DNA of 59,240 nucleotides from assembly GCF_029889845.1 (NCBI RefSeq), contig NZ_JARANV010000025.1:1-59240 (forward strand), written 5' to 3'. A program made the translations under genes and the position numbers. Under the pieces are notes generated by a model. That model ran no database searches, had not been told where the DNA came from, and was given only the letters and a program-made list of their open reading frames with translations. Source of the DNA: Halomonas sp. 25-S5 (lineage in GTDB: Bacteria; Pseudomonadota; Gammaproteobacteria; Pseudomonadales; Halomonadaceae). Below are positions 49,063 to 59,240 of the stretch, one piece after another. Position 1 is the stretch's first letter. Every line of letters begins with the position of its first letter.

Positions 49063-50553
49063 ATGATGACTCCCGAACGCTTCCGCGAGCTGGCCGACGC
49101 CGGCTACAACCGCATCCCGGTCACCCGCGAGGTGCTGGCCGATCTCGACACGCCGCTCTCCACCTATCTCAAGCTGGCCGACGAGCCCTGGACCTTCCTG
49201 CTGGAGTCCGTGCAGGGCGGCGAGAAGTGGGGTCGCTACTCGATCATCGGGCTGCCCTGCCGCGAACGGCTCGAGGTCCGGGGCTTCACCGTCAGCCATA
49301 TCATCGATGGCGAGCTCCAGGGCGCCGCCGAGGTGGAGGATCCGCTCGAGTGGATCGAGCAGTTCCAGGCCCGCTTCAAGGTGCCACGCCTCGATGAGCA
49401 GCCGCGCTTCGACGGGGGCCTGGTGGGGTACTTCGGCTACGACACCATCCGTTACATCGAGCCGCGCCTGCGGGGTGTCGAGAAGCCCGACCCGATCGGT
49501 GTGCCGGACATCCTGCTGATGGTCTGCAACGACCTGGTGGTGTTCGACAACCTCTCCGGGCGACTGGCGCTATGGACGCATGCCGACCCCGCCGAGCCTG
49601 AGGCCTACGCCCGCGCCCTGGACCGGCTGGAACGCCTGGAGATCCGCCTGCGCAGTGCCACCTTCAACACCATCAGCCCCGGTACCGGGCGCGCCGCGGT
49701 GGAGGAGGGGCACTTCACCTCGGGCCTCACCGAGGAGGGCTTCAAGGCGGCCGTGGAGAAAATCAAGGAGTACGTGCTGGCCGGCGACGTCATGCAGTGC
49801 GTGCCGTCCCAGCGCATGTCGATCCCCTACCAGGCGCCGCCGCTCGACCTCTACCGGGCGCTGCGCAGCCTCAACCCCTCGCCCTACATGTTCTACCTGA
49901 ACCTGGGCGATCATCAGGTGGCGGGCTCCTCGCCGGAGATCCTCACGCGGTTGGAGGACGGCGAGGTCACGGTGCGGCCCATTGCCGGCACCCGCAAGCG
50001 CGGCCACAGCGAGGAGGAGGATCGTGCCCTGGAGGCCGACCTGCTGGCCGACCCCAAGGAGCTCGCCGAGCACCTGATGCTGATCGACCTGGGGCGCAAC
50101 GACGTGGGACGCATCAGCGAGACCGGCTCGGTGAGGGTGACCGACAAGATGGTGGTGGAGCGCTACTCCCACGTCATGCACATCGTCTCCAACGTCGTCG
50201 GACGCCTGAAGCCGGGCCTTTCCGCCATGGACGTGCTGCGCGCCACCTTCCCGGCGGGCACCGTCTCCGGCGCCCCCAAGATCCGCGCGCTGGAGATCAT
50301 CGACGAGGTGGAGCCGGTCAAGCGCGGTGTCTACTCCGGTGCCGTGGGCTACCTCTCCTGGCACGGCAACATGGACACCGCCATCGCCATCCGCACGGCG
50401 GTGATCAAGGATGGCCAGCTGCACGTGCAGGCCGGCGCGGGCATCGTCGCCGACTCGGTGCCCGAGATGGAGTGGCAGGAGACGCTCAACAAGGGCCGCG
50501 CCCTGTTCCGCGCCGTGGCCATGGCCGAACGCGGCCTGGACAACCTCGAGTGA
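49063..50553 (+). CDS. trpE: Anthranilate synthase component I
   Basis: A 496-residue subunit that makes anthranilate from chorismate with ammonia supplied by TrpG. The LLES motif (near residue 44, feedback tryptophan site) is present, as are [27 protein letters not shown], and [20 protein letters not shown] in the chorismate-binding domain. The start [20 protein letters not shown] fits Pseudomonas-type TrpE; a longer reading lacks a ribosome site. trpG follows after 52 nt. A clear attenuator peptide was not found in the 263-nt leader. Confidence 0.96.
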   Translation: MMTPERFRELADAGYNRIPVTREVLADLDTPLSTYLKLADEPWTFLLESVQGGEKWGRYSIIGLPCRERLEVRGFTVSHIIDGELQGAAEVEDPLEWIEQFQARFKVPRLDEQPRFDGGLVGYFGYDTIRYIEPRLRGVEKPDPIGVPDILLMVCNDLVVFDNLSGRLALWTHADPAEPEAYARALDRLERLEIRLRSATFNTISPGTGRAAVEEGHFTSGLTEEGFKAAVEKIKEYVLAGDVMQCVPSQRMSIPYQAPPLDLYRALRSLNPSPYMFYLNLGDHQVAGSSPEILTRLEDGEVTVRPIAGTRKRGHSEEEDRALEADLLADPKELAEHLMLIDLGRNDVGRISETGSVRVTDKMVVERYSHVMHIVSNVVGRLKPGLSAMDVLRATFPAGTVSGAPKIRALEIIDEVEPVKRGVYSGAVGYLSWHGNMDTAIAIRTAVIKDGQLHVQAGAGIVADSVPEMEWQETLNKGRALFRAVAMAERGLDNLE

Positions 50554-50605
50554 CCCCTGATTCCTGTCGCCCGGCGCTGGCCGGGCGAGTGCCGGAGAGC
50601 GCACC

Positions 50606-51193
50606 ATGTCCGTGCTGATGATCGACAACTACGACAGCTTTACCTTCAACGTGGTCCAGTACCTCGGGGAGTTGGGCGCCGAGGTGGTGACCCACCGCAA
50701 CGACGCCATTACCCTGGAGGAGATCGAGGCCCTGGCCCCGAGCCACCTGGTGATCTCGCCGGGGCCCTGCACCCCCGACCAGGCCGGCATCTCCATGGCG
50801 GCCATCCACCGCTTCACCGGGCGTATCCCCGTGCTGGGTATCTGCCTGGGGCACCAGGCCATCGGCCAGGTCTATGGCGGCAAGGTGGTCCGCGCGCCCC
50901 AGGTGATGCATGGCAAGACCTCGCGGATCCGCCACCTCGGCCAGGGCGTGTTCGGGGGCCTCGAAGACCCGCTGGAGGTGACGCGCTACCATTCGCTGGT
51001 GGTGGCACGCGAGGGTCTGCCCGACTGCCTCGAGGTTACCGCCTGGTGCGACGACGACGATGTCACCCCGGGGCTGATCATGGGGCTGCGCCACCGTGAG
51101 CTGGATGTCGAGGGCGTACAGTTCCATCCCGAGTCGATCCTGACTCGCCAGGGCCACGAGCTGCTGGCCAACTTTCTCAAACGTCATGTCTAG
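50606..51193 (+). CDS. trpG: Anthranilate synthase glutamine amidotransferase
   Basis: A 195-residue class I glutamine amidotransferase supplying ammonia to TrpE. It opens [24 protein letters not shown]. The nucleophile Cys lies in [21 protein letters not shown] near residue 79, and the His-Glu pair in [11 protein letters not shown] near residue 174. The separate, unfused form next to trpD and trpC is the Pseudomonas/Halomonas pattern. Confidence 0.96.
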   Translation: MSVLMIDNYDSFTFNVVQYLGELGAEVVTHRNDAITLEEIEALAPSHLVISPGPCTPDQAGISMAAIHRFTGRIPVLGICLGHQAIGQVYGGKVVRAPQVMHGKTSRIRHLGQGVFGGLEDPLEVTRYHSLVVAREGLPDCLEVTAWCDDDDVTPGLIMGLRHRELDVEGVQFHPESILTRQGHELLANFLKRHV

Positions 51194-51241
51194 GCGCCGC
51201 TGAGCCGAGCCTGAGTCGAGGCTGATTAGAGGATAGTGATT

Positions 51242-52261
51242 ATGCAGATGCGAGAGGCCATCGGTGCGGTGATGCGCCGTGAGAACCTGAACTTCGCCGA
51301 GACCCACGAGGTGATGCGCCAGATCATGACCGGCGCGGCCAGCGACCCCCAGATCGCCGCCTTCCTGGTGGGCATGGCCATGAAGGGCGAGACCGCCGAG
51401 GAGATCAGTGCCGCGGCCCAGGTGATGCGCGAACTGATGAACCCGGTCCGGCTGCAGGCCGACAACGTGGTCGACATCGTCGGCACCGGCGGCGATGGCG
51501 CCAATCTGTTCAACGTCTCCACCGCGGCGAGCTTCGTGGTCGCCGCGGGCGGGGCGCACGTGGCGAAGCACGGCAACCGCGGGGTCTCCTCCTCGTCGGG
51601 CAGTGCCGACCTCTTCGCCGTGGCGGGCATCAACCTGAACCTGGATGCCGAGCAGGTGGGCCGCTGCATCGAGCAGGTGGGCGTGGGCTTCATGTTCGCT
51701 CCCAACCATCACCCGGCGATGCGCTATGCCGTGGGCCCGCGTCGCGAGATGGGGGTGCGCACCCTGTTCAATATCCTGGGGCCGCTGACCAATCCCGCTG
51801 GCGCCCCCAACCAGGTGCTGGGGGTCTATGCCCCCGAGCTGGTGCCGCTGATGGCCGAGGTGCTCCGGCGCCTGGGCAGCGAGCACGTGCTGGTGGTGCA
51901 TGCCGAGGATGGCCTCGACGAGATCTCGCTGGCGCAGCCGACCCTGGTCGCCGAACTGAAGGACGGCGAGATCCGCGAGTACACCATCACCCCCGAGGAC
52001 TTTGGCATCGAACGCCACTCTCTGGATCCGCTACGGGTCAAGACCGCCGAGGACAGCCTGCGACTGGTCGAGCAGGCCCTGGTGGGCGAGGGGCCGGCGG
52101 CGGACATCGTGGCGCTAAACGCCGGCGCGGCCCTCTACGTCTCGGGCGTGTCCGACAGCCTCGCGGAGGGCGTGGCCATGGCCCAGGACGCCCAGGCCTC
52201 CAAGTTGCCGCTCGAGAAACTCAGGGAGCTCGCCAACTTCACCCGCGTGTTCACCCAGTGA
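51242..52261 (+). CDS. trpD: Anthranilate phosphoribosyltransferase
   Basis: A 339-residue enzyme transferring phosphoribosyl from PRPP to anthranilate. The PRPP loop [26 protein letters not shown] (near residues 76-101) and [15 protein letters not shown] are exact family signatures, and [13 protein letters not shown] [21 protein letters not shown] follows. ATG at 51242 follows AGAGGAT; a GTG six bases earlier and an ATG six bases later are alternatives. It is 48 nt downstream of trpG and 8 nt before trpC. Confidence 0.96.
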   Translation: MQMREAIGAVMRRENLNFAETHEVMRQIMTGAASDPQIAAFLVGMAMKGETAEEISAAAQVMRELMNPVRLQADNVVDIVGTGGDGANLFNVSTAASFVVAAGGAHVAKHGNRGVSSSSGSADLFAVAGINLNLDAEQVGRCIEQVGVGFMFAPNHHPAMRYAVGPRREMGVRTLFNILGPLTNPAGAPNQVLGVYAPELVPLMAEVLRRLGSEHVLVVHAEDGLDEISLAQPTLVAELKDGEIREYTITPEDFGIERHSLDPLRVKTAEDSLRLVEQALVGEGPAADIVALNAGAALYVSGVSDSLAEGVAMAQDAQASKLPLEKLRELANFTRVFTQ

Positions 52262-52269
52262 GGCCCGAC

Positions 52270-53076
52270 ATGACCGATCCCCGTTCCCTGCCCACCATCC
52301 TCGGGCGCATCCTGGCCCGCAAGGAGGAGGAGGTCGCCGAACGCCGCCGTGTCGTCTCCGAGCAGGAACTGCTGCGCCTGGGCGCCGAGCAAGCCGCGCC
52401 GCGGGGCTTCGTCGCCGCCCTCGACCGCGCCATCCAGGCCGGCGATCCGGCGGTGATCGCCGAGATCAAGAAGGCCTCGCCCTCCAGGGGGGTGATCCGC
52501 GAGGACTTTCGCCCCAGCGAGATCGCCGCGAGCTATGCCGAGGGCGGTGCGGCCTGCCTCTCGGTGCTCACCGATGCCGACTTCTTCCAGGGCCACGAGG
52601 ATTACCTGATCGAGGCGCGCGAGGCCTGCGACCTGCCGGTGATCCGCAAGGACTTCATCACCCACGGTTACCAGGTTAGCGAGGCGCGCGCCCTCGGCGC
52701 CGACTGCATCCTGCTGATCGTCGCCGCCCTCGACGATGCCCGGATGGCGGACCTGCATCGCCAGGCCGTGGAACTGGGCATGGACGTGCTGGTGGAGGTG
52801 CACGACGCCCGGGAGCTCGACCGGGCGCTCAAGCTCGACCTCGACCTGGTGGGGATCAACAACCGCGACCTGCACACCTTCAATACCCGGCTCGGGACCA
52901 CCCTGGAGCTGCTGCCGCGCATTCCCGCCAGCGTCAGCGTGGTCACCGAGTCCGGCATCCATACCCGCGACGACGTGCTGCGCATGCGCGAGCATGACGT
53001 CAACGCCTTCCTGGTCGGCGAGGCCTTCATGCGCGAGGCGGAGCCGGGCGAGGCGTTGCGGCGGCTGTTTTTCTGA
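52270..53076 (+). CDS. trpC: Indole-3-glycerol phosphate synthase
   Basis: A 268-residue TIM-barrel enzyme closing the indole ring. [19 protein letters not shown] near residue 65, [28 protein letters not shown] and NNRDLHTF are diagnostic. It is not fused to TrpF, so that gene must be elsewhere. A GTG at 52258 would extend the N-terminus by four residues; the ATG is preferred. A hairpin terminator follows, ending the trpEGDC operon. Confidence 0.96.
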   Translation: MTDPRSLPTILGRILARKEEEVAERRRVVSEQELLRLGAEQAAPRGFVAALDRAIQAGDPAVIAEIKKASPSRGVIREDFRPSEIAASYAEGGAACLSVLTDADFFQGHEDYLIEAREACDLPVIRKDFITHGYQVSEARALGADCILLIVAALDDARMADLHRQAVELGMDVLVEVHDARELDRALKLDLDLVGINNRDLHTFNTRLGTTLELLPRIPASVSVVTESGIHTRDDVLRMREHDVNAFLVGEAFMREAEPGEALRRLFF

Positions 53077-53096
53077 TCCTCCTGCGCAAGCGGCAG

Positions 53097-53127
53097 CGGG
53101 CAGCCTTCGGGTTGCCCGTTGTGGTTT
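53097..53127 (+). terminator. Terminator of the trpEGDC operon
   Basis: CGGGCAGCC pairs with GGTTGCCCG around TTCG (one G-T pair), followed by TTGTGGTTT. It lies 20 nt after trpC and faces the remnant antiporter gene. Confidence 0.65.
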
Positions 53128-53144
53128 CCGGCATCGGGCGTGGC

Positions 53145-54086
53145 TCAGAAGGCGGGAGAGTCCGGGTAGACCAGGCTGATCAGGCGCTCCCCCGGCTGGG
53201 GTTCGAGGGGGGACTGGTCGCTGGCGACGCGGATCTGCTCCTGGACATCGATGCAGAACAGCGGCAGCAGGCGACGCACATGGGTCGCGACATCGGCGTC
53301 GACGTCGAAGGCCTCGTTCAATCGCGTGGTTCTCACCTCCGCCCCCTGGGCCACCAGGCTCGCCAGCTTGTGCCAGGTCACCTGCTCGCCGAACAGGCGG
53401 GGCAGCTCGGCCAGTTGCCGGGGCCGCTCCCTCTCGGCGTCGCGCTCCCCGTCGATCTCCAGCTGGAAGACCTTGCCATGACCCAGTCTCCCCTCGAAGT
53501 GCAGGGCGGCCAGGTCGTTCTGTTCGCGATAGGGGGAGAGGGGCAGGAAGTGCCCCAGGCCGGTCATCTCCAGGTGCTCCTGGGCATGCGCCGAGGTCGG
53601 GTTGCCGAAATAGGTGGGAAGGCCGGTCATGCGCGCCTCCTTCAGGGCGTCACGGTCATGGTCGCAGAGGCGCACGTCGAAGCCCGCCTCCTGGAGGGCC
53701 TGGTCCACGGCGCGTGCGACCGGGTTGGCGCCGAGGATCAGGAACCCCCTGGGCGGCGGGGTCGTGACGCCGAGCGCACCGGCGATGGGGCGGGAGAGCA
53801 GGCCCTGGATCACCACCGTGGCGATGATCACCATGAAGGTCACCGGCACCAGCATCTCGGCCCCTCCAGCCCCTGGGCCTCGAGCTTGAAGGCGAACAGC
53901 GAGGCCACCGCTGCCGCCACGATGCCCCTCGGCGAGATCCAGGCCAGCAGTGCCTTCTCCCGCCAGTCGAGCCCGCTGCCCGCGGTGCAGAGCCACACGG
54001 TCAGCGGTCGCGCCACCAGCATCAGTACCCCCAGGTAGGCCCAGGCCGGCCAGCCCAGCAGGGCCAGCTATCGAGGTCGAGCCGCG
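53145..54086 (-). pseudogene. 3' remnant of a cation/proton antiporter, frameshifted
   Basis: The 3' part of a CPA1/NhaP-type antiporter with a C-terminal TrkA-N/RCK-like domain. Reading down the minus strand, 54067-53865 encodes antiporter membrane helices (WREKALLAWISPRGIVAAAVASLFAFKLEAQGLEG). Restoring one G in the run at 53861-53864 joins this in frame to AEMLVPVTFMVIIATVVIQGLLSRP and the nucleotide-binding part (GFLILGANPVARAVDQALQEAGFDVRLCD) that ends at 53145. A second break lies near 54068-54075. About half of the membrane domain is missing, so no functional transporter is made. Confidence 0.82.
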
Positions 54087-54147
54087 TGTCAACCCCGAAT
54101 AGAAATGTCCGCGTTCTACCGATCTAAGATGTCCGGTCGTTACCGAT
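54087..54147. mobile_element. IS-end-like relic with ATGTCCG direct repeats
   Basis: Beginning TGTCAACCCCGAATAG, this segment holds two imperfect direct repeats (ATGTCCG...ACCGAT at 54105-54123 and 54129-54147, period 24 bp). Multiple internal repeats behind a terminal TG are the usual layout of IS21-family ends. It sits exactly where the antiporter gene is broken. No transposase remains. Confidence 0.5.
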
Positions 54148-54162
54148 GGATGGCGAGTCCGA

Positions 54163-54333
54163 TCAGTTCTCGGCCTCGGCTGCCTCCTCCTGGTCAGCGG
54201 TGGGTTGTGGCTCCATCTGTGGGCGCTGGTTGAGCAGGCCCGCCTTGCGCTTATCCTTGAGCCGCCAGGCGAGCCACTGGCAGGCGAGGGAGAGGAGACC
54301 GATGCCGGTGAGCAGGACGGCGGGGCTTTCCAT
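54163..54333 (-). pseudogene. 5' stub of the antiporter fused to foreign tail
   Basis: A 56-codon ORF. The first 26 residues (LLSLACQWLAWRLK at 13-26) are the first membrane helix of CPA1 cation/proton antiporters, with AGGAAG as ribosome site. After K26 the sequence becomes a charged tail (DKRKAGLLNQRPQMEPQP onward) unlike an antiporter and ends at a stop 16 nt before the IS-like relic. It appears to be the original start of the gene remaining at 53145-54086, joined to residual insertion-element sequence. It may still be translated as a small peptide. Confidence 0.65.
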
Positions 54334-54360
54334 GGCGAGCTTCCTGGCGAGGGGGCGGCG

Positions 54361-57300
54361 CTAGCGGCTCTGCTTGAGCACCGCCAGCAGGGCCTGCAGC
54401 GGATGGGACAGGCCCTGGTCCGAGAACCGCGCCACCTGGCTGCGGCAGGAGTAGCCGGTGGCCAGCAGGCGGCCGGCGTTGCTGTTCTCCTCCACCACCG
54501 GCTGCCACGACTGGGCGTAGATGGTCCGGGAGGTCTCGCGGTTGCGCGCCTCGTGGCCGTAGGTGCCCGACATGCCGCAGCAGCCGGTGGCGACGAGCTC
54601 CAGCTCCAGGCCGAAGGCGGCGAACAGCTGCTGCCACGCCTTGGGGCTGCCCGGGGCGTTGGTCGTCTCGGTGCAGTGGGAGAGCAGCCTGAAACCCGGG
54701 TCATCGACGCTCAGGCCATGGGGTGCGGCCCGGTGCGCCAGGGTAGAGGACTGAGTGACCAGCCACTCCTGCAGCATCAGCACCTCGGGCACGGCGTCCG
54801 GCCCCAACGCCTTCACGTACTCCTGGCGATAGGTCAGGGTCATGGCCGGGTCGATGCCCACCAGCGGCACGCCGAATTCGGCCAGGGTCCAGAGGCGTCT
54901 GGCCTGCGTCCGTGCGGTGCGCGCGAAGGCCCCCAGGAAGCCCTGGACATCGAGCGGCTTGCCGTTGGGCGAGTAGGGCGCGACGAAGACCCGCACGTCC
55001 AGGCGCGAGAGCAGCTCGACGATGTCCATCACCAGCCTGGCTTCGAAGTGGCTGGTGAAGGCGTCCTGGACGAGCACCACACTGCGCGCCTTCTGCGCCT
55101 CGGTGAGCAGGCCGAGCGACATCGGCGTGGCCTGTGCCACGCCCCAGGCGGCCAGCTGCTTCTTCAGGCTGGCGCGGGACAGCCGCGGGCTGTCCACCAG
55201 GCCGAGCGGGCCGGCCAGCAGCCGGTCGACCAGGCGGTTGCCCAGGGCGGCGTTGTAGAGCGGCGCTACCCGGGCAAGCGTCGGCACCAGGAACTCCATG
55301 CCGCCCACCAGGTAGTCGCGCGGCGGGCGCAGGTAGCGGCCGTGGTAGACCTCCAGGAAGCGCGAGCGGGAGTCCGGGACATTGACCTTCACCGGGCACT
55401 GGCCGGCGCAGGACTTGCACGCCAGACACCCCGCCATGGCGTCGTACACCTCGTGGGAGAAGTCCTTCTCGCCGCGCTGCCTGGCCAGGGTGTTCCTGAG
55501 CCGCAGCGGGAAGTCCTTGACGAAGCCCCAGGCCCCCTCGGCCTTCTTCTTCCTCGACTCTTCGACCAGGTCGATGCCGGCCTCACCCTGCAGCCGCAGC
55601 CACTCGCGGATCAGGCTGGCGCGCCCCTTGGGAGAGTGGATGCGGTCGCGGGTGGCCTTCCAGGAGGGGCACATGGCGTCATCGGGGTCGTAGTTGTAGC
55701 AGGCGCCGTTGCCGTTGCAGTAGACGGTGGCCGCGTGGGCCTGCCAGACCCGCTCGTCGATCTGGCGGTCGAACTGGCCGCGGGTGGGCACGCCGTCGAT
55801 GGTCAGCAGGTTGGGGTCCACCCACTTGACGGCTTCCTCCTGAACAGAGGGGCCTGTTGTAGTGGCAGACCCCGCGGCGTCGGGCGGGAGAGCACTGGCG
55901 TCTTCGGGCGCGCTCCCCACGGGTTCGGGTGGGGTGGACAAGGAAAGCGGCGAGGCGATCTTGCCGGGATTGAGCTGGTTGTGGGGATCGAAGGCCGCCT
56001 TGACCCGCTGCAGGCTGGGATAGAGCTCGCCGAAGAAGGCGGGGGAGTACTCCGAGCGCACGCCCTTGCCGTGCTCGCCCCACAGCAGGCCGTGGTACTT
56101 CTGCGTCAGTGCGGCCACCTCGTCTGAGACCTCGCGGATCAGCCGCTCCTGGGCCGGGTCCTTCATGTCGATGGCCGGGCGCACGTGTAATACGCCGGCA
56201 TCCACGTGGCCGAACATCCCGTAGGCGAGGCCCCGGGCGTCGAGGGCGGCACGGAACTCGGCGATGTAGTCCGCCAGGTGCTCCGGCGGGACGGCGGTGT
56301 CCTCGACGAAGGGGATGGGGCGCTTCTCGCCCTTGGCGTTGCCCAGCAGGCCCACGGCACGCTTGCGCATCCCGTATACCCGCTTGATGGCATCGCGCCC
56401 CTCGGCCAGCGTATAGCCCAGGCGGGGCACGCTCGCATCGGCCTCCAGGTGGCGGCAGAAGGCCTCGACGCGCTCGGCCAAGCGCGCAGGGTCGTCGTCG
56501 TTGAACTCGATCAGGTTGATGCCGTGTACCGGCGTCTCGCCCGAGGGAAAGAATTCCGCCACGCTGTCCCAGACGAAGTCCTCCATGGCCAGCATCAGCA
56601 CGGTGTCGTCCACCGTCTCGATGGAGGTGGGCTGCGCCTGCGGCTGGGCTTGTGAAGAGTCACTGCTTGCCATCAGCGCCTTGGCATCGCGCAGGGCGTC
56701 CATGAAGCCGGCGTAGCGCACGTTGACCAGGGTCGAGTGCTTGGGGATCGGCAGCACGTTGAGCACCGCCTCGTCGAGCAGGCCCAGCGACCCCTCCGAG
56801 CCGCACAGCAGGCTGTTGATATCGAGGCGGCCTTCCGCGTTTCTCAGATGCGCCAGGTCGTAGCCGGTCAGGCAGCGGTTGAGCGGCGGAAACTTCTCGG
56901 CGATCAGCTCGCCCTGGGTGTCGATGATCTCCCGTGCGGTGCGGAAGACCGCCCCGGTGACGTCCTGGCGCTCGCACTGGCGCCCGAGCTCGGCGTCCTC
57001 CAGCGGGCGGCTCACCAGCCGCTCGCCGCCCAGCAGCACGGTCTCGAGCTCGAGCACATGGTCGCGGGTCTTGCCGTACTCGCAGCTGCCCTGGCCGCTG
57101 GCGTCGGTTGCGATCATGCCGCCGATGGTGGCGCGGTTGGAGGTGGAAAGATCCGGCGCGAAGAAGAGCCCGTGGGGCTTGAGCGCCGCGTTGAGCTGGT
57201 CCTTGACCACGCCGGCCTGCACCCGTACCCGGCGCTGCTCCACGTCGATGTCGAGGATCGCGTTCATGTGCCGCGAGACGTCCACCACCAGGCCGTCGGT

Positions 57301-57600
57301 GAGCGACTGGCCGTTGGTGCCGGTGCCACCGCCGCGGGGGGTGAGCGCCACCTGGCGGTGTTCGTCACGGCCGGCCAGCCGGGCGATGCGCTCGAGGTCG
57401 GCGCCGTGCCTGGGATAGAGCACCGCCTGGGGCAGGCGCTGGTAGATGGAGTTGTCGGTGGCCAGCACCGTGCGGGCGGCATAGTCCGGGGCGATCTCGC
57501 CCTCGAAGCCCGCATCGCGCAGGGCGTCCAGGAAGCGCAGGTAGGGGGCGGCGAGGCCCTCGATGCGGCGCGAGTCGGCGGTATCCAGTCGTGCGATCAT
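54361..57600 (-). CDS. ydiJ: YdiJ-type FAD/Fe-S D-2-hydroxyacid dehydrogenase
   Basis: A 1079-residue flavin/iron-sulfur oxidoreductase. The N-terminal FAD-binding-4 domain has VALTPRGGGTGTNGQSLTDG near residue 85; the FAD-oxidase C domain follows to about 560. An Fe-S segment near residue 730 shows CLACKSCAGQCPVKVNVPD, and a CCG-type domain has ATGCCGMSGTYGHEARNRETS near residue 1015. E. coli YdiJ (1018 residues), a D-2-hydroxyglutarate dehydrogenase, has the same layout. The extra length is partly a Ser/Pro/Ala-rich insert at about residues 553-586. It is followed closely by the antiporter wreck. Confidence 0.88.
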   Translation of the reverse strand: MIARLDTADSRRIEGLAAPYLRFLDALRDAGFEGEIAPDYAARTVLATDNSIYQRLPQAVLYPRHGADLERIARLAGRDEHRQVALTPRGGGTGTNGQSLTDGLVVDVSRHMNAILDIDVEQRRVRVQAGVVKDQLNAALKPHGLFFAPDLSTSNRATIGGMIATDASGQGSCEYGKTRDHVLELETVLLGGERLVSRPLEDAELGRQCERQDVTGAVFRTAREIIDTQGELIAEKFPPLNRCLTGYDLAHLRNAEGRLDINSLLCGSEGSLGLLDEAVLNVLPIPKHSTLVNVRYAGFMDALRDAKALMASSDSSQAQPQAQPTSIETVDDTVLMLAMEDFVWDSVAEFFPSGETPVHGINLIEFNDDDPARLAERVEAFCRHLEADASVPRLGYTLAEGRDAIKRVYGMRKRAVGLLGNAKGEKRPIPFVEDTAVPPEHLADYIAEFRAALDARGLAYGMFGHVDAGVLHVRPAIDMKDPAQERLIREVSDEVAALTQKYHGLLWGEHGKGVRSEYSPAFFGELYPSLQRVKAAFDPHNQLNPGKIASPLSLSTPPEPVGSAPEDASALPPDAAGSATTTGPSVQEEAVKWVDPNLLTIDGVPTRGQFDRQIDERVWQAHAATVYCNGNGACYNYDPDDAMCPSWKATRDRIHSPKGRASLIREWLRLQGEAGIDLVEESRKKKAEGAWGFVKDFPLRLRNTLARQRGEKDFSHEVYDAMAGCLACKSCAGQCPVKVNVPDSRSRFLEVYHGRYLRPPRDYLVGGMEFLVPTLARVAPLYNAALGNRLVDRLLAGPLGLVDSPRLSRASLKKQLAAWGVAQATPMSLGLLTEAQKARSVVLVQDAFTSHFEARLVMDIVELLSRLDVRVFVAPYSPNGKPLDVQGFLGAFARTARTQARRLWTLAEFGVPLVGIDPAMTLTYRQEYVKALGPDAVPEVLMLQEWLVTQSSTLAHRAAPHGLSVDDPGFRLLSHCTETTNAPGSPKAWQQLFAAFGLELELVATGCCGMSGTYGHEARNRETSRTIYAQSWQPVVEENSNAGRLLATGYSCRSQVARFSDQGLSHPLQALLAVLKQSR

Positions 57601-57723
57601 GGCGCTCTTGTCTGGGGAGGAGAGAGTGGCGCCACTTTACCGCGAGAGGGCGGTGTCGCGCATCCTGCCCCGGGGTGATCACCACTGGGCTGGCGTCGAC
57701 ACGGTGGCGCGTGGCGCCGCTGA

Positions 57724-59100
<1,377 letters not shown>

Positions 59101-59115
59101 CCCGGCTTCGCCGGG
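59101..59115 (+). terminator. Short hairpin after serS
   Basis: CCCGGC and GCCGGG pair over 6 bp around TTC, starting right after the serS stop. No T-run follows: about 16 nt later the sequence becomes group II intron, so the original trailer may have been altered by the insertion. Confidence 0.5.
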
Positions 59116-59131
59116 CCAGGAGCTTGAAGCT

Positions 59132-59240
59132 GATAGGGGTCGGGAAGGCTTAGCCTCCCCGCCCTCCGAACCGTGCGTGCGGTTCTCCCGCACACGGCTC
59201 TCCAGTTGATGGTTTCCTCATCGGGATTGGCTCGCGTGCT
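59132..59240 (-). ncRNA. 3' end of a group II intron (domains V and VI)
   Basis: On the minus strand, 59200-59168 form the 33-nt domain V hairpin: GAGCCGTGTGCGG, a GAGA-type tip, then CCGCACGCACGGTTC, including the catalytic AGC. Domain VI follows (59167 to about 59136) as a GGGGAGGCT-A-AGCCTTCCC stem with an unpaired A suited as branch point. The 3' splice site is probably near 59132-59136. The rest, including any reverse transcriptase gene, lies beyond the window. Confidence 0.78.

Noticed and set aside
52258..53076. trpC starting at the overlapping GTG
   Set aside because: It would overlap trpD by 4 nt, a plausible coupling, but the ATG at 52270 matches the usual TrpC N-terminus better; left as an alternative only.

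Overview
The window is high-GC gammaproteobacterial chromosome. Gene content and order (rpe, gph and trpEGDC; miaB-phoH-ybeY-corC-lnt; phaP-phaC; the sulfolactate genes) best fit a halophile of the Halomonadaceae (Halomonas/Chromohalobacter type). That placement is inferred from gene content, not from a marker gene. Most of the window is housekeeping, arranged in short tightly packed operons with many ATGA overlaps.

Layout. 1-2092: C-tract, a 7-bp tandem repeat, and slt. 2252-5625: a DUF1232 protein, two hotdog thioesterases, and htpG behind a near-perfect sigma-32 promoter. 5699-22402: a catabolic island for C3 organosulfonates. 22704-25734: pntAB. 25848-31967: gpsA, sixA-like, an AEC permease, two alpha/beta hydrolases, a patatin and smrB. 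32085-37258: prmB, aroC, and a polyhydroxyalkanoate locus (DUF6489 protein, phasin, phaC). 37405-42780 (minus): lnt, corC, ybeY, phoH, miaB. 42984-47817: an SH3-domain envelope protein, tpm, a YajG-like lipoprotein, a GNAT, rpe, a GIY-YIG protein and NDH-2. 47924-53076: gph (carrying a palindromic insertion) and trpE-G-D-C. 53145-54333: a wrecked cation/proton antiporter gene with an IS-end-like relic. 54361-57600: a YdiJ-type FAD/Fe-S dehydrogenase. 57823-59100: serS. The right edge holds domain V/VI of a group II intron on the minus strand.

The main find is the island at 5.7-22.4 kb. It joins two modules studied separately in other bacteria. The sulfolactate module is a GntR regulator, SuyAB sulfo-lyase, a tripartite tricarboxylate-type transporter, and SlcC plus ComC dehydrogenases. 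The dihydroxypropanesulfonate (DHPS) module is a LacI regulator, a TRAP transporter, and HpsN, HpsO and HpsP dehydrogenases. A YeiH-type permease, a candidate sulfite exporter, ends it. Predicted flow: both DHPS enantiomers enter; HpsO/HpsP interconvert them; HpsN oxidises (R)-DHPS to (R)-sulfolactate; SlcC/ComC convert (S)- to (R)-sulfolactate through sulfopyruvate; SuyAB releases pyruvate and sulfite; sulfite is exported. An identical 14-bp palindrome before the TRAP operon and before hpsN, and a separate palindrome over the suyA promoter, suggest each module has its own repressor.

Other structure: a palindromic element inserted in frame into gph, 7-bp tandem repeats touching the 3' ends of several genes, inverted repeats between phaP and phaC, and the decayed antiporter. 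No tRNA, rRNA, CRISPR array, prophage or intact transposase was seen.
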